The notes beneath the pieces were generated by a model. That model was not told where the DNA came from and searched no databases. It saw only the letters and a program-made list of their open reading frames with translations. From contig JBAPTR010000122.1 in assembly GCA_049282265.1 (NCBI GenBank), forward strand, positions 1 to 64,000: 64,000 nt of DNA, read 5' to 3'. This stretch comes from CAYUCJ01 sp049282265 (GTDB lineage Bacteria; Desulfobacterota; DSM-4660; Desulfatiglandales; Desulfatiglandaceae). Positions 1 to 8,475 of this stretch are shown one piece after another; position 1 is the stretch's first letter, and every line of letters begins with the position of its first letter. The translations under genes were made by a program, and so were the position numbers.

Positions 1-120
1 GGGCACGCAAATCAATGGGGTGCCTTGCAACCCGTTGGTTTGTAAGGAAACCGAAAATCACACTTTTCGGTTTCTGTGAGTAAAAAGTCCTGAGGACCGG
101 ACTTTTTACGGTTCCATCAA
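1..120 (-). repeat. Family A five-hairpin intergenic repeat, copy A1 (cut by window edge)
   Basis: Reverse-orientation copy of the multi-hairpin element also found at 34793-34956 and 45238-45395. Visible modules from left to right: half of hairpin H4 (1-7), H3 (9-41), H2 with an 11-bp perfect stem (47-57 with 64-74, 6-nt loop) and H1 with an 11-bp perfect stem (80-90 with 99-109). The H5 end lies outside the window. The H1 end is about 10-50 bases before the start of the SagB-like gene, the same polarity towards a start codon as the other two long copies. Function unknown. Confidence 0.85.
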
Positions 121-130
121 AGGTTCGCTC

Positions 131-1678
131 ATGGTAAAATGGAAACCAAATCGAAGGGAGATATTTCCGGTGAAAATAACCCCGCTTTTTTACCATCAGG
201 AGACGAGTTATGACCGAAACAGGATGTCGGGGCACTCCCTGGACTGGGAAAATCAACCCGATGTCTTCAAAACCTATCCAGGGGAAGCGCCTCTTGAACT
301 TCCAAGGGATGTCCGGTTTCCCCGAACCACACTCTCAGCGGTTTTGGAGAAAAATGAGCCGGACAATGATATCCGGATACAGTCAAGAAAAGACCTGTCT
401 CGCCTCCTGCTCCAGACATACACCCTGACGGCCAGGGCCCGCCATCCCGGAGGTGACTTCACCTACCGAAGTGCCGCCTCTGCCGGCGCCCTGTACCCCA
501 CTGAAATATACATGGCCCTTCGGGGATTCAAAGACCTTGAAGACGGCCTCTATCACTTTTCCATCGCACATCACGGCCTCGTGCTCCTGCGCCCTGGAGA
601 TTTTTCCGGCGCAGTGGCAGAGGTGACGGGAATGTCTCACAGTGGCCTTTCCTCTCTCGTGTTCTTTTTTTCCGCCATCTTTTTCCGCAGTGCCTGGAAA
701 TATCGGGAGCGATCCTACCGCTACCACCTGCTGGATACAGGGCACGTGATCGAAAACCTCTTTCTGGCTTCCAGGGCGATGGACCTTCTCCTGAGGCTCT
801 CTTTTGACTTTGACGACCGTGAGGCCAATCAGTTTCTGGGGTTGGACGATTCAAGAGAGGTCTGCCTCGCCGTTGCCAAGGTGGCAGGGGACGACCGGCT
901 GGCCGAAGCGCAATCCGCCACGCTCCCCCCGAATCTGCCCCAAGAAATCCAACAGGCTTCGCGTGTGGCCTCAAGGGAGACGGGCTACCCGTTGATCCGT
1001 GAGATGCATTGGGCAGGGCTTGAAAGGGTGGGAGGGACAACGCCGGGGATGGACATGACCAAGGAGATAGGGCTCCGGCCGCGCCAATGGGCAAAGATCG
1101 CCCCTTTCGCCATCCGGCCTGAAAGCACTCATTTCACCGAAGCCGTCTTTGGCCGCAGATCGAGGCGAAATTTCGTTCAAAAAGCCATGCGGGCGGATGA
1201 TGCGCGTGTATTACTCCAATTGCTCATCAATACCACCGATTCGGCATCTTCCCACTATGGGGCATCCATTTGCACCGGCTTCATCAGTAAAGGGGTGGAT
1301 GGTATTGTGGACGGTTTCCACCTTCTCAACACGGGGACAGAAGCCTTTGGATTGGTTTCACATGACGTTCCCATGGAAGCAATGGCGTCCATTTGTCTCG
1401 ATCAATTGTGGCTTGCCAATGCCGGGATCCATTTTCTGTTCATGACCAATTTACAGGCACTGGATCGAACCTGGGGTGGGCGGGGCTACCGTTACGCCAT
1501 GATGACTGCCGGCAGGATGGGTGAGCGGCTTTATCTGGCAGCAGAATCCCTCGGGCTCGGCTGCTGCGGAATCGGTGCTTTCTACGATAACGAAGCCGCC
1601 CGAAGCCTCGCGCTCAACCGGGACTCAAGGCTCCTTTATCTTGTGGCCGTCGGCCAGGTTAAGAAAAAGCCCTCCTGA
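131..1678 (+). CDS. SagB/ThcOx-type double nitroreductase-fold oxidoreductase
   Basis: This 515-aa protein belongs to the FMN-dependent nitroreductase superfamily, SagB/ThcOx branch, whose known members oxidise azolines or act on other substrates with FMN. Residues about 85-260 form the first nitroreductase-like half, with the family hallmark SAASAGALYPTE near residues 113-124. A second half (about 340-515) begins with an RRSRRNF segment and ends with the GLGCCGIGAFYDNEA stretch typical of the cofactor-binding C-terminus. No precursor peptide, YcaO cyclodehydratase or transporter gene lies nearby, so a role in azole peptide synthesis is not supported; tandem SagB-like dehydrogenases of unknown substrate are common in anaerobes. 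ATG 131 follows AAAGG; GTG 170, after GGGAG, is an equally good start. It stands alone, divergent in function from its neighbours. Confidence 0.85.
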   Translation: MVKWKPNRREIFPVKITPLFYHQETSYDRNRMSGHSLDWENQPDVFKTYPGEAPLELPRDVRFPRTTLSAVLEKNEPDNDIRIQSRKDLSRLLLQTYTLTARARHPGGDFTYRSAASAGALYPTEIYMALRGFKDLEDGLYHFSIAHHGLVLLRPGDFSGAVAEVTGMSHSGLSSLVFFFSAIFFRSAWKYRERSYRYHLLDTGHVIENLFLASRAMDLLLRLSFDFDDREANQFLGLDDSREVCLAVAKVAGDDRLAEAQSATLPPNLPQEIQQASRVASRETGYPLIREMHWAGLERVGGTTPGMDMTKEIGLRPRQWAKIAPFAIRPESTHFTEAVFGRRSRRNFVQKAMRADDARVLLQLLINTTDSASSHYGASICTGFISKGVDGIVDGFHLLNTGTEAFGLVSHDVPMEAMASICLDQLWLANAGIHFLFMTNLQALDRTWGGRGYRYAMMTAGRMGERLYLAAESLGLGCCGIGAFYDNEAARSLALNRDSRLLYLVAVGQVKKKPS

Positions 1679-1712
1679 AAAGTGTAAATGGCACCCGGCG
1701 TCTTTGCGAGGC

Positions 1713-2660
1713 TCATGCGGCATCGCCATCGTCATCCTCATATCTCTCCCGCCTTTTCTTGACCATTAGGCGAATGAACGCGTAAAGGGTTATCAACGCG
1801 GCGAACGCGAAGAGGATCTCATAGAGTTGGTAGCTGATCTGGACAAGCCAGGCCATGGCCGGCCTGATGGAATGATGCCACTCTTTTTCAAGTTCCTCCA
1901 GGGATCTGGAAAACACCCTTTGCACAGCCGCCCCTGTTTCAGTACCCTTTCCCAGAAGACTCAAGAAGCTCAGGACTCTGGTCTCTCCAAATTGGTTGAA
2001 GAGGTAAGTGACAAAGCTCTTGCTCTCCTGGTAGGCCAGGATAATGCCCCGTTCGTCCCGGGGAAACCGGTATCGCAGATCATTCAAGGGTAGGAATTCC
2101 CTTGTGAGGGCCGCCCTGTTCAAGACAGTCCCTTTTTGATCCATCATGATTTCATCAATCCCGTCGCTGACCCATTGGCAGAGGCCTTCATCCAGCCATC
2201 TGGGCAGCAGCTTGTCCCTTATGTGCTGATGGAGCAGGATATGGCCGAGTTCGTGCTTGAGGGTGACCTCCAGGCTAAAGGGATGAACGCGCATTCTGGA
2301 GTAATCTATGACCACGAGGTTTTTTCGGGGCACGGCAAACGCTACGGCAAGGGAGCTTTCGGCCATCCTCAGGAAGAGTTCCCTTTTCATTACCAGCACG
2401 ATGGAGGGTCTGCCGGCTATCTTCCATCGAAAAACGTTTGTCAGATCACCCCGGATTTTCGGATACAGCTCCAGAACCTCTTTTGCGGCTGAATCCAGCG
2501 AGGAGTCATAGTAGATGGTCACATCTTTCGACTGCAATACGGCCAGATCTTCCCCGAATGCGCTCATCGCCATTGCCAGGAACAGGGTGACAAGGCAAAC
2601 ACAAACGCTCCCCTTGGCGACAAGTTTTCCAGAAAACCCTCTGCCGCATCTTCGCATCAT
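1713..2660 (-). CDS. Peptidase MA-like zinc metalloprotease, membrane anchored
   Basis: A 315-aa exported protein. An N-terminal signal segment (about 18-36) precedes a gluzincin-type domain with HELGH at residues 136-140 and a downstream WLDEG whose Glu (about 158) fits the third zinc ligand of the peptidase MA-like family. A hydrophobic helix at about 273-296 followed by a basic KKRRER stretch and an acidic tail suggests a C-terminal membrane anchor, placing the protease domain outside the cytoplasmic membrane. It lies 6 bp downstream of the ribonuclease D gene on the same strand and is probably co-transcribed. Substrate unknown. Confidence 0.75.
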   Translation of the reverse strand: MMRRCGRGFSGKLVAKGSVCVCLVTLFLAMAMSAFGEDLAVLQSKDVTIYYDSSLDSAAKEVLELYPKIRGDLTNVFRWKIAGRPSIVLVMKRELFLRMAESSLAVAFAVPRKNLVVIDYSRMRVHPFSLEVTLKHELGHILLHQHIRDKLLPRWLDEGLCQWVSDGIDEIMMDQKGTVLNRAALTREFLPLNDLRYRFPRDERGIILAYQESKSFVTYLFNQFGETRVLSFLSLLGKGTETGAAVQRVFSRSLEELEKEWHHSIRPAMAWLVQISYQLYEILFAFAALITLYAFIRLMVKKRRERYEDDDGDAA

Positions 2661-2666
2661 GCGGTG

Positions 2667-3845
2667 TCAGTCCATGCCTTTCATCAGGCTGTAGATCTCA
2701 TCGCCAAAAAGGTTCTTTTGCCATGCCCTAAGGGTATCGACCTCTTCCAGCTCTTCTTCCCTTCGGGAATGTGCCAGGGCAATGGACTGTATCTGTGCGG
2801 TGGTGCATATGAGGGAGGGATCCAGGTTCATCTCCCTTGCCCGCTTGTCCCTCCAGTGCTTCAGGGCCTCTATCCTCCTTGATGCCCGCACGCCGATACG
2901 CCGGCGGGTTTTTCTGGGAAATGCCGGCAGTTGGTTTTCCTCGAGTGCCAACCCCTCTGCAATATTCTTCAATAAGGCTTGTCCTAACATCTTGACCTGC
3001 CTGACGCTCACCCCCTTGATTTCCCGGAGGGCCTTTTCGGTTGCCGGTTTCCGCTCCACCATCTCTATGATCGAAGCGTTGCCCAGGATCTTGAAGGGTG
3101 GGCGGTCCCTTTTCCTGGCCAACTCGTCCCGCAGGTGCAGGACGGATTCCAGAACCGCCAGATCCCTGGGACCAAGCCTCCTGGCCCCCTTGAATTTCAG
3201 GAAGAGTGGGTCGTCTGTTTCAGAATTCGGGCGGACCTTGCTCAGAAGTTCACACTCCTCCTCGACAAAGGTAAGCCGCTCTTTTTCCCGCAGTTCTTTT
3301 TCGAGCATCCGGCACAGGGAAAGGAGGTGGCAGGTATCCTGTACCCCGTAGGCAAGCATGGCATCGGGCAACGGCCTCTGTGACCAGTCTTTTTTCTGGT
3401 ACTTTTTCTCTGCAATGACCCCCATGTATTCTTTGAGAAGTGCCGCAAGCCCCGTTTCCCTAACCCCGACGAACCTTGCGGCAATCTGGGTGTCGAAAAG
3501 TCCACACACTTCGATATTGAAATCGCGGTAGAGGGAACGCATGTCATAGTCTGCCCCATGAAAGATTTTTCGAATATGAGGGTTTCTGAAGACCGGGGAA
3601 AGGGGTGAAAGGTCATCCAGCGCAAGGGGATCCACCAGGATATTCTTTGAAGGGGTGGAAATCTGGATAAGGCAGACCTTTTCCCGGTAGTGGAACAGGG
3701 AGTCCGCCTCGAGGTCCACGCCTATAGCGGTTTCCGCTTCAAGGCACGCGGCTGTGCCCTTAAGATCATTCTGGTCCGTTACCAGGGAATAAATCGGGGT
3801 TTTTCGTAACATCTTCTCTCCTGAGTTGTCGGAAGGGTCGGCCAT
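2667..3845 (-). CDS. rnd: Ribonuclease D
   Basis: A 3'-5' exoribonuclease of the DEDDy family that trims tRNA and other small RNA ends. The exonuclease domain (about 20-190) shows VDLEAD (first D and E), HGADYD with the next catalytic Asp, and a final YGVQD carrying the Tyr/Asp pair. Two HRDC-like helical regions follow (about 210-380). The length of 392 aa is normal. Two starts look good: ATG 3845 after GGAGGAG and ATG 3812 after AGGAG; the second gives 381 aa and begins just before the conserved domain. It is followed closely by the peptidase-MA gene and preceded by an OsmC gene 35 bp away. Confidence 0.9.
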   Translation of the reverse strand: MADPSDNSGEKMLRKTPIYSLVTDQNDLKGTAACLEAETAIGVDLEADSLFHYREKVCLIQISTPSKNILVDPLALDDLSPLSPVFRNPHIRKIFHGADYDMRSLYRDFNIEVCGLFDTQIAARFVGVRETGLAALLKEYMGVIAEKKYQKKDWSQRPLPDAMLAYGVQDTCHLLSLCRMLEKELREKERLTFVEEECELLSKVRPNSETDDPLFLKFKGARRLGPRDLAVLESVLHLRDELARKRDRPPFKILGNASIIEMVERKPATEKALREIKGVSVRQVKMLGQALLKNIAEGLALEENQLPAFPRKTRRRIGVRASRRIEALKHWRDKRAREMNLDPSLICTTAQIQSIALAHSRREEELEEVDTLRAWQKNLFGDEIYSLMKGMD

Positions 3846-3880
3846 GGGCTCTCCTCCATTATTGTCGGCCTGACAGAAGG

Positions 3881-4279
3881 CTACGAGGTGGTTATCTCAA
3901 ATACGGGCGGGTCCATCATGTGTTTTTTGACTGCGCAGAGGTCCATGGACCTGATGATAGCTTTTTTGTATTTTTCTGGAAATCCCTCGGGAAGGGACAG
4001 GTGGAAGGACATCTTTGCGTACCTTTTTTTTTCATCGTCCCACTCGCATGCCATACCCAAAGACATGCCGTCCGTATGGATATCGCGGGCCAGGCAATAG
4101 CTCAGGGCATAGATCCCGGCACAGGTCCCGAGGGAGGCCAGAAACAACTGAAAGGGTTCCGGGGCGGATTCCCGTCCCCCGAATTCGACCGACTGATCCG
4201 TATTGATCAGGAATTTCCCCACTCTGGCATCGACCCTTTTGTCACCGGGGAAGCTGACTTCGACAAGCGCTTTCTTCAT
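3881..4279 (-). CDS. OsmC/Ohr family protein
   Basis: A 132-aa member of the OsmC/Ohr fold. The family's two reactive cysteines are visible: one in the SLGTCAGIYAL segment (about residue 53) and one in RSMDLCAVKKH near residue 117. Known OsmC/Ohr proteins are thiol peroxidases for organic hydroperoxides, but short YhfA-like members such as this are mostly uncharacterised. The gene probably starts the OsmC-rnd-peptidase group, with rnd 35 bp downstream. ATG 4279 follows an AAAGGAAAGGAAA purine-rich ribosome site. Confidence 0.8.
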   Translation of the reverse strand: MKKALVEVSFPGDKRVDARVGKFLINTDQSVEFGGRESAPEPFQLFLASLGTCAGIYALSYCLARDIHTDGMSLGMACEWDDEKKRYAKMSFHLSLPEGFPEKYKKAIIRSMDLCAVKKHMMDPPVFEITTS

Positions 4280-4555
4280 CGTTTCCTTTCCTTTCTAAGG
4301 CTTTTTGCCGTCATTTGCCGGATTTCACTCACGAGGATGTGAGCCTTGTGAGCTTAGCATTCCGGACAATAAAAAACAATGACGTCTGGGTTTTTTTCTC
4401 ATTCTTAGGACCCTGGATTCTGAGTCAGGGCCGGATCTCTCCAAGCACGGACTGTCATTCCCGTCTTGACAGGGGCACAGCGCAAATGATAGAGCTTTTC
4501 AGACTATCTTCGCACAACTGATCTTCACTTCACCCACCCCAATCCAGAGGATACC

Positions 4556-5836
4556 ATGACCGATGAACCCTTAAGAAAAGCTCTCCGCTATCGATGGCTC
4601 ATCTTCTGGATACTGGCATTCAGTTATGTCCTCGTTTACTTTCACCGTCTCTGTCCCGCAGTGGTGGCAGTGGATATGATGCGGGATCTCAAGGCAGGAG
4701 GGGGTTTGATCGGTCTACTGGGAGCCGCCTATTTTTATCCTTATGCCCTCATGCAACTCCCCGCAGGTCTCCTGTCGGATTCCTGGGGACCGCGAAAGAC
4801 AATTACCCTTTTTTTCTGTGTGGCCTTCCTGGGATCTCTCCTCCTCGGCTTGGCTCCAAGCCTCTTCTGGGCCATCGTGGGAAGAACGCTCGTGGGTCTT
4901 GGTGTGGCCATGCTTTTCGTCCCGACTATGAAGATCCTGGCCGAATGGTTCAGGGTCAAGGAATTTGCCTTCATGACCGGTATCCTCATGGCCATGGGCG
5001 GCATCGGGTCTCTCAGCGCGGCCTCACCCCTGGCCTTTCTCAGTTCCTGGATCGGCTGGCGCATGTCTTTCGTTGTGGTGGGTGTTTTCACGCTGGTGCT
5101 GAGCATCCTGATCTGGGTCTTTGTCCGGGATCGTCCACAGGACAAGGGATGGCCCTCACCCAGGGGGACACAGAAATCCGGAAACGCCCCATCCATCCGC
5201 CTCGCCGAAGGCATCAAGATGGTCATCTCCAATGCGGCCTTCTGGCCTCTGGCCACCTGGTTCTTTTTCGATTGTGCGGTTTTCTTTTCTTTCGGTGGGC
5301 TGTGGGGGGGGCCTTACCTGATGCAGGTCTACGGGCTTACCAAGGCCCAGGCAGGCCAGATCCTTTCCATGCTCGCTATCGGCATGATCTTCGGAAGCCC
5401 GTTTCTGAGTTTCCTTTCCAATAACATCTTTCGGGCAAGGAAACCGGTTGTGGTCCTGTCCGCCGCGATACTCCTGGTTCTCACCGCTATACTTGCCTTC
5501 TATACTGAAAGGATCCCCACGACAGGCCTCTATCTCCTCTGCTTCGGTCTTGGGGTCTTTTCCAGCGCCATAGTGGTGATCGGTTTCACCACGACCAAAG
5601 AGCTTTTTCCCGTCCAGATGGCCGGCACGGCCACCGGGCTGGTCAATCTCTTTCCCTTTGCCGGAGGCGCCGTGTTCCAACCTCTCCTGGGCCATATCCT
5701 GGAAAAAAGCGGCCGGCTCGCAGGAGGAGCTTTCACCCTGCAGGGCTACAAAAGCGCCTTTCTGATCCTCTTCTTCTGCGGCATTGTAGCGCTGATAGCC
5801 AGTTTTTTCCTACGGGAGACCATGAGAAGAGATTAG
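4556..5836 (+). CDS. Major facilitator superfamily transporter
   Basis: A 426-aa inner-membrane protein with about 12 hydrophobic helices in two six-helix halves. It has the MFS loop 2-3 signature variant LSDSWGPRK near residues 74-82, a conserved R-x-L-x-G-x-G element in helix 4 (RTLVGLGVA) and a polar central loop (about 195-225). It resembles the sugar-acid/organophosphate-type MFS proteins; the substrate cannot be read from sequence. ATG 4556 follows AGAGGA. The 276-bp upstream region has no recognised regulatory site apart from a short inverted repeat around 4330-4350. It is a single-gene unit, convergent with the small HTH gene. Confidence 0.85.
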   Translation: MTDEPLRKALRYRWLIFWILAFSYVLVYFHRLCPAVVAVDMMRDLKAGGGLIGLLGAAYFYPYALMQLPAGLLSDSWGPRKTITLFFCVAFLGSLLLGLAPSLFWAIVGRTLVGLGVAMLFVPTMKILAEWFRVKEFAFMTGILMAMGGIGSLSAASPLAFLSSWIGWRMSFVVVGVFTLVLSILIWVFVRDRPQDKGWPSPRGTQKSGNAPSIRLAEGIKMVISNAAFWPLATWFFFDCAVFFSFGGLWGGPYLMQVYGLTKAQAGQILSMLAIGMIFGSPFLSFLSNNIFRARKPVVVLSAAILLVLTAILAFYTERIPTTGLYLLCFGLGVFSSAIVVIGFTTTKELFPVQMAGTATGLVNLFPFAGGAVFQPLLGHILEKSGRLAGGAFTLQGYKSAFLILFFCGIVALIASFFLRETMRRD

Positions 5837-5890
5837 CATCGCACCTCTAACCCGGCACCGATAAGGATCGTTTGGGTCGGGCTCCGAACG

Positions 5891-6181
5891 TCAGGCCGGA
5901 CGTCTTTGTCTCTTCATCCTGGCTTCGTATTCCAGAATCTTCGTTTCCAGTTCAGCCAATCTTCTTTCCAAATCCAAGATCTTCTTCTGCATGATCGCAT
6001 TCCCGGCCCTGCTCTTGCCGTTTTTCTTAACAGATTGCCCGTTGGATTTCTCCCTGATGATCCTGCCCACACTCGTTGCACTGATCCCAAACCGCTCGGC
6101 GATTTTTCTCATCGACAGCCCGGTGGCATGAACCTCCAGAACCTTCTGCCTCATGTCCGCATCAATTCTCTTTCTTGCCAT
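5891..6181 (-). CDS. Small helix-turn-helix protein with C-terminal coiled coil
   Basis: A 96-aa protein. Residues 8-45 form a resolvase/transposase-type helix-turn-helix (MRQKVLEVHATGLSMR followed by KIAERFGISATSVGRII), similar to the N-terminal DNA-binding units of IS630-like transposases and Hin-type recombinases. A basic linker leads to a coiled coil (about 63-90) with I/L heptads. There is no catalytic domain, so it is either a small DNA-binding regulator or a domesticated transposase N-terminus. AAAGGACGGAAG precedes the ATG. Its upstream flank holds a degenerate family B fragment and the 3' remnant of an HD-type gene, so the locus looks rearranged. Confidence 0.65.
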   Translation of the reverse strand: MARKRIDADMRQKVLEVHATGLSMRKIAERFGISATSVGRIIREKSNGQSVKKNGKSRAGNAIMQKKILDLERRLAELETKILEYEARMKRQRRPA

Positions 6182-6215
6182 TCTTCCGTCCTTTCATTCT
6201 TGCCACATATCCCGT

Positions 6216-6290
6216 TAAAAGCTGATTTATACCGCTACCGGCAGCCTATGAACAATGAAGGGGAACTCAAGCTGATATTGTTTCAGAGTG
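6216..6290 (+). repeat. Family B repeat, truncated degenerate copy B7
   Basis: The segment matches only the outer left arm of the family B element: AAAAGCTG, TTTAT, CGGCAGCCTATGA, a CAA-GAAG equivalent and GAAC-CTGA-like spacing, as at 39190-39260. The central palindrome and right arm are missing. It ends where recognisable HD-domain coding sequence resumes, so it may mark the break of that gene. Confidence 0.6.
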
Positions 6291-6334
6291 CTCACGTATC
6301 ATATGACGTTACCTATCGTATTTCAAGACATTCT

Positions 6335-6562
6335 GGCAGGTTCCACCACAAATTCGCCGAATCAGGTGGAAGTCCTCTGGCATTCGTGGTCCACATGGCC
6401 GACGCAATCGCTTTGATGAGTGGGGTGGGTATGGGTCTTGACGGGTTGCAATACGATCTGGACCAGGAGGCCATGATTCAGCCGGCTCTTGAGGAGGATG
6501 ATATCAGCGAGATCACGCAACAGGTGGTTCAATCTGTTCAAGAAATAACTGAAGCTATGTAA
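6335..6562 (+). pseudogene. C-terminal remnant of an HDOD/HD-domain protein
   Basis: The + frame ending at TAA 6562 reads about 75 residues that look like the end of an HDOD or HD phosphohydrolase-type domain: a FHHKF element (compare the HH-P-E element of HDOD proteins), then VVHMADAIAL, GVGMGLDGLQYDLD and a helical acidic tail ending in QEITEAM. No start codon with a ribosome site and no N-terminal domain are present; upstream sequence turns into a family B fragment and then the opposite-strand HTH gene. It is interpreted as a decayed 3' end of a signalling gene. The motif match is by eye. Confidence 0.6.
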
Positions 6563-6626
6563 ACTCACCAATGTTAAGGTCCAAAACCCCAAGGATCTAT
6601 TCCCCCTGTCCTGCCTCCCCCAACAA

Positions 6627-7799
6627 CTACACGCCTTCTACCGCAATGCGCGTCTGTGTGTCAAAAGGGCTCTTAGGATCTGCAGTGAAACGGGCATCTT
6701 CTGTCTTATACTCGAGCATATACCCCTTTTTGGCCATGTAGTAGGTGAACAGGCCATCTGATCCATTCACCCACAGGAGAAGCACAGCCGCTATCGCCAT
6801 GTTCACAGCAGCACCTGTCAGAAGCAAAGAGACAATGACGAACCAAACTATGGCAGACCCCATCATTTCCAGAATACCGAGGGATCTGTGCCCCAGATAA
6901 TAATCGCCCAGGCCTGGCAATATGAGTGACCTCAGAAGGGCCTTTCGTGGAACCTTGAAGCCTGCCCAGCAATGCGTGCAACGGACCAAGCCTTGTTCCA
7001 GGGGAGAAAAGCAGGACGGACACAATTCTTCAGGCTGCCCTCTCTTGGGCTTGTCCGGAATCCCGATTCCTATCTTTTCGGACACATACTGCTTGAACCC
7101 TTTCGAAAGCCGGGATCTGACGCCGGTGAAATGGCGCCGCCTTCCCTTCAGTTTGTAAAAAGTGAGGCTGCCGCCGAATATCCCTCGCTTGACCTTCTTG
7201 ATGTCCTGGAAAGGCAACTGAAAAAAATAGTGGGTCGGTTTCTTCAATCGATAATTGGTATTGATGAAAAGAAGCCTGCGGTCAGTGGCCGCCATTGCAT
7301 AACGATTGTAGATCATGGTCAGAAAGCCGTTCCCGAAAATGATTTCCAAAGGATAGTAGGCTGTCCCCCAGCAGATTTTGCTGACCCTTTCACCATCCTC
7401 CAGCATTTTTCCCAAGGGGAGATGAATGGATTTGAGAATTTTTGCCACCTCTCTATTCCTTCGCCCCTTATAACCACCCTTCTTGTCTTTGAAAAAAATA
7501 CTCCCCAGCTCATATTTTTCTAAGGTAATTTCATTCAATTCCGGGAATTCCCGGATCAAGTTCAATTCGACGATTCCATCACGCCGAACAGACGAGACCT
7601 CTGGGTCCCGGTTTGCCGCAACGGGACTATTGGTAGGGGTCTCTGATGCAGGTCCGTTGTTTATCGGAACGCCCCCATCCCCATGAATAATCATCTTGTA
7701 ACCGCATTTCTTACACGTGGCTGCGCCCGTTTTTCCCCAGGGGATTCGGTTTTTCGGGATACGGTAGGCTGTATTGCAACTTGGGCAAATGATCTGCAT
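6627..7799 (-). CDS. MJ0042 zinc-finger, bPH-like and membrane-helix protein
   Basis: A 390-aa protein from ATG 7799, chosen because AAAGGAG lies 6 bases upstream and the zinc finger begins at once. Residues 1-40 are an MJ0042/zinc-ribbon domain (CPSC and CKKC pairs). Residues about 100-240 include a PH-like segment (AATDRRLLFINTNY), resembling bacterial PH domains. A second CxxC pair set (CPSC, CTHC) near residues 262-280 leads to two or three hydrophobic helices (about 285-345) like TM2-type modules. The combination suggests a membrane-associated protein sensing or binding through zinc ribbons; no enzymatic motif is visible. Function unknown. Confidence 0.65.
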   Translation of the reverse strand: MQIICPSCNTAYRIPKNRIPWGKTGAATCKKCGYKMIIHGDGGVPINNGPASETPTNSPVAANRDPEVSSVRRDGIVELNLIREFPELNEITLEKYELGSIFFKDKKGGYKGRRNREVAKILKSIHLPLGKMLEDGERVSKICWGTAYYPLEIIFGNGFLTMIYNRYAMAATDRRLLFINTNYRLKKPTHYFFQLPFQDIKKVKRGIFGGSLTFYKLKGRRRHFTGVRSRLSKGFKQYVSEKIGIGIPDKPKRGQPEELCPSCFSPLEQGLVRCTHCWAGFKVPRKALLRSLILPGLGDYYLGHRSLGILEMMGSAIVWFVIVSLLLTGAAVNMAIAAVLLLWVNGSDGLFTYYMAKKGYMLEYKTEDARFTADPKSPFDTQTRIAVEGV

Positions 7800-8064
7800 G
7801 ATCTGCTCCTTTCCCACACAATCCTAAACGCGACCGCCTCTATTATTTTCACCGAAATTACGCCCGCCGCAAGGTGCCTGTTTGAGGTCATTGGCGCTTC
7901 TGCTTCGAACGATCTCAGTGCAAGACCCTGACAGATTTGTCCGACGAATACTTAATTACAATATCGGACACCGTTGGATAAAACTTAAGACCAATTAAGC
8001 ATCATAGAGGGTTTCCTGCATGAAAAGGAGAGATTTTCTGAAAAATAAATGTAACAACTCAATA

Positions 8065-8360
8065 TGGATGGCTTCGTAAAAAGCTGGTTTATGCCGTACG
8101 CGTCAGCCTATGAGAAACGAAGCGGAGGAAAAACTGACGCTCTTTTTCAGACACTTTCTAAACACTCCGGAGGAAATATACGCCCATTTGGGGTTTAAGG
8201 GTAGCTATTGGAGAGCGCCAAGCTTCCGGAGGCATAAACCCCAAATAGCCGTCCATGTCGGCATCTGGCGCCAAGTGCACTATGAGAAAGGGTCTGAAAA
8301 AGACCCTCAGGTTCTCCTTAGGGTTTCGTATAAAGAGCAGGTCACGACTTCGTTGGAAGC
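8065..8360 (+). repeat. Family B long-palindrome repeat, copy B1
   Basis: A nearly complete forward copy. The inner arms are 8141-8159 and 8285-8303 (18 of 19 bases pair), and the ATTTGGGGTTT / AAACCCCAAAT block pairs closer to the centre. The outer ends are GGCTTCGTAAAAAGC and GACTTCGTTGGAAGC. It fills most of the 676-bp gap between the MJ0042 gene start and the TPR gene end; 7800-8064 holds nothing recognisable. A 105-codon frame over it (8110-8427) is judged non-coding. Confidence 0.85.
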
Positions 8361-8440
8361 CGACGTATGCACGAGCGGCAGCCTATGGACAACGAAGGCG
8401 ATAGGGGCGGCGTTGAACCGAATCTGAAAAAAGCGTCGGA
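8361..8440 (+). repeat. Truncated second family B left arm next to B1
   Basis: Immediately after B1, another left-arm-like stretch begins: TATGCACGAGCGGCAGCCTA, then GACAACGAAG and GAACCGAATCTGAAAAA. It parallels the left arm of complete copies but loses similarity before the central palindrome. It suggests tandem insertion or slippage of family B units. Confidence 0.5.
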
Positions 8441-8475
8441 TTCTTGTGTGGTGGGTCGGTGGTGAGAACCGCGGA

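Noticed and set aside
8110..8427. Open frame over B1, and similar peptides (FFxxFLIVHLA, LGF-P-P-K-P) in other B copies
   Set aside because: The peptide similarity follows from DNA similarity of the palindrome; frames open on both strands, lack ribosome sites and common ends, and the copies differ by indels. Judged a repeat, not a gene.
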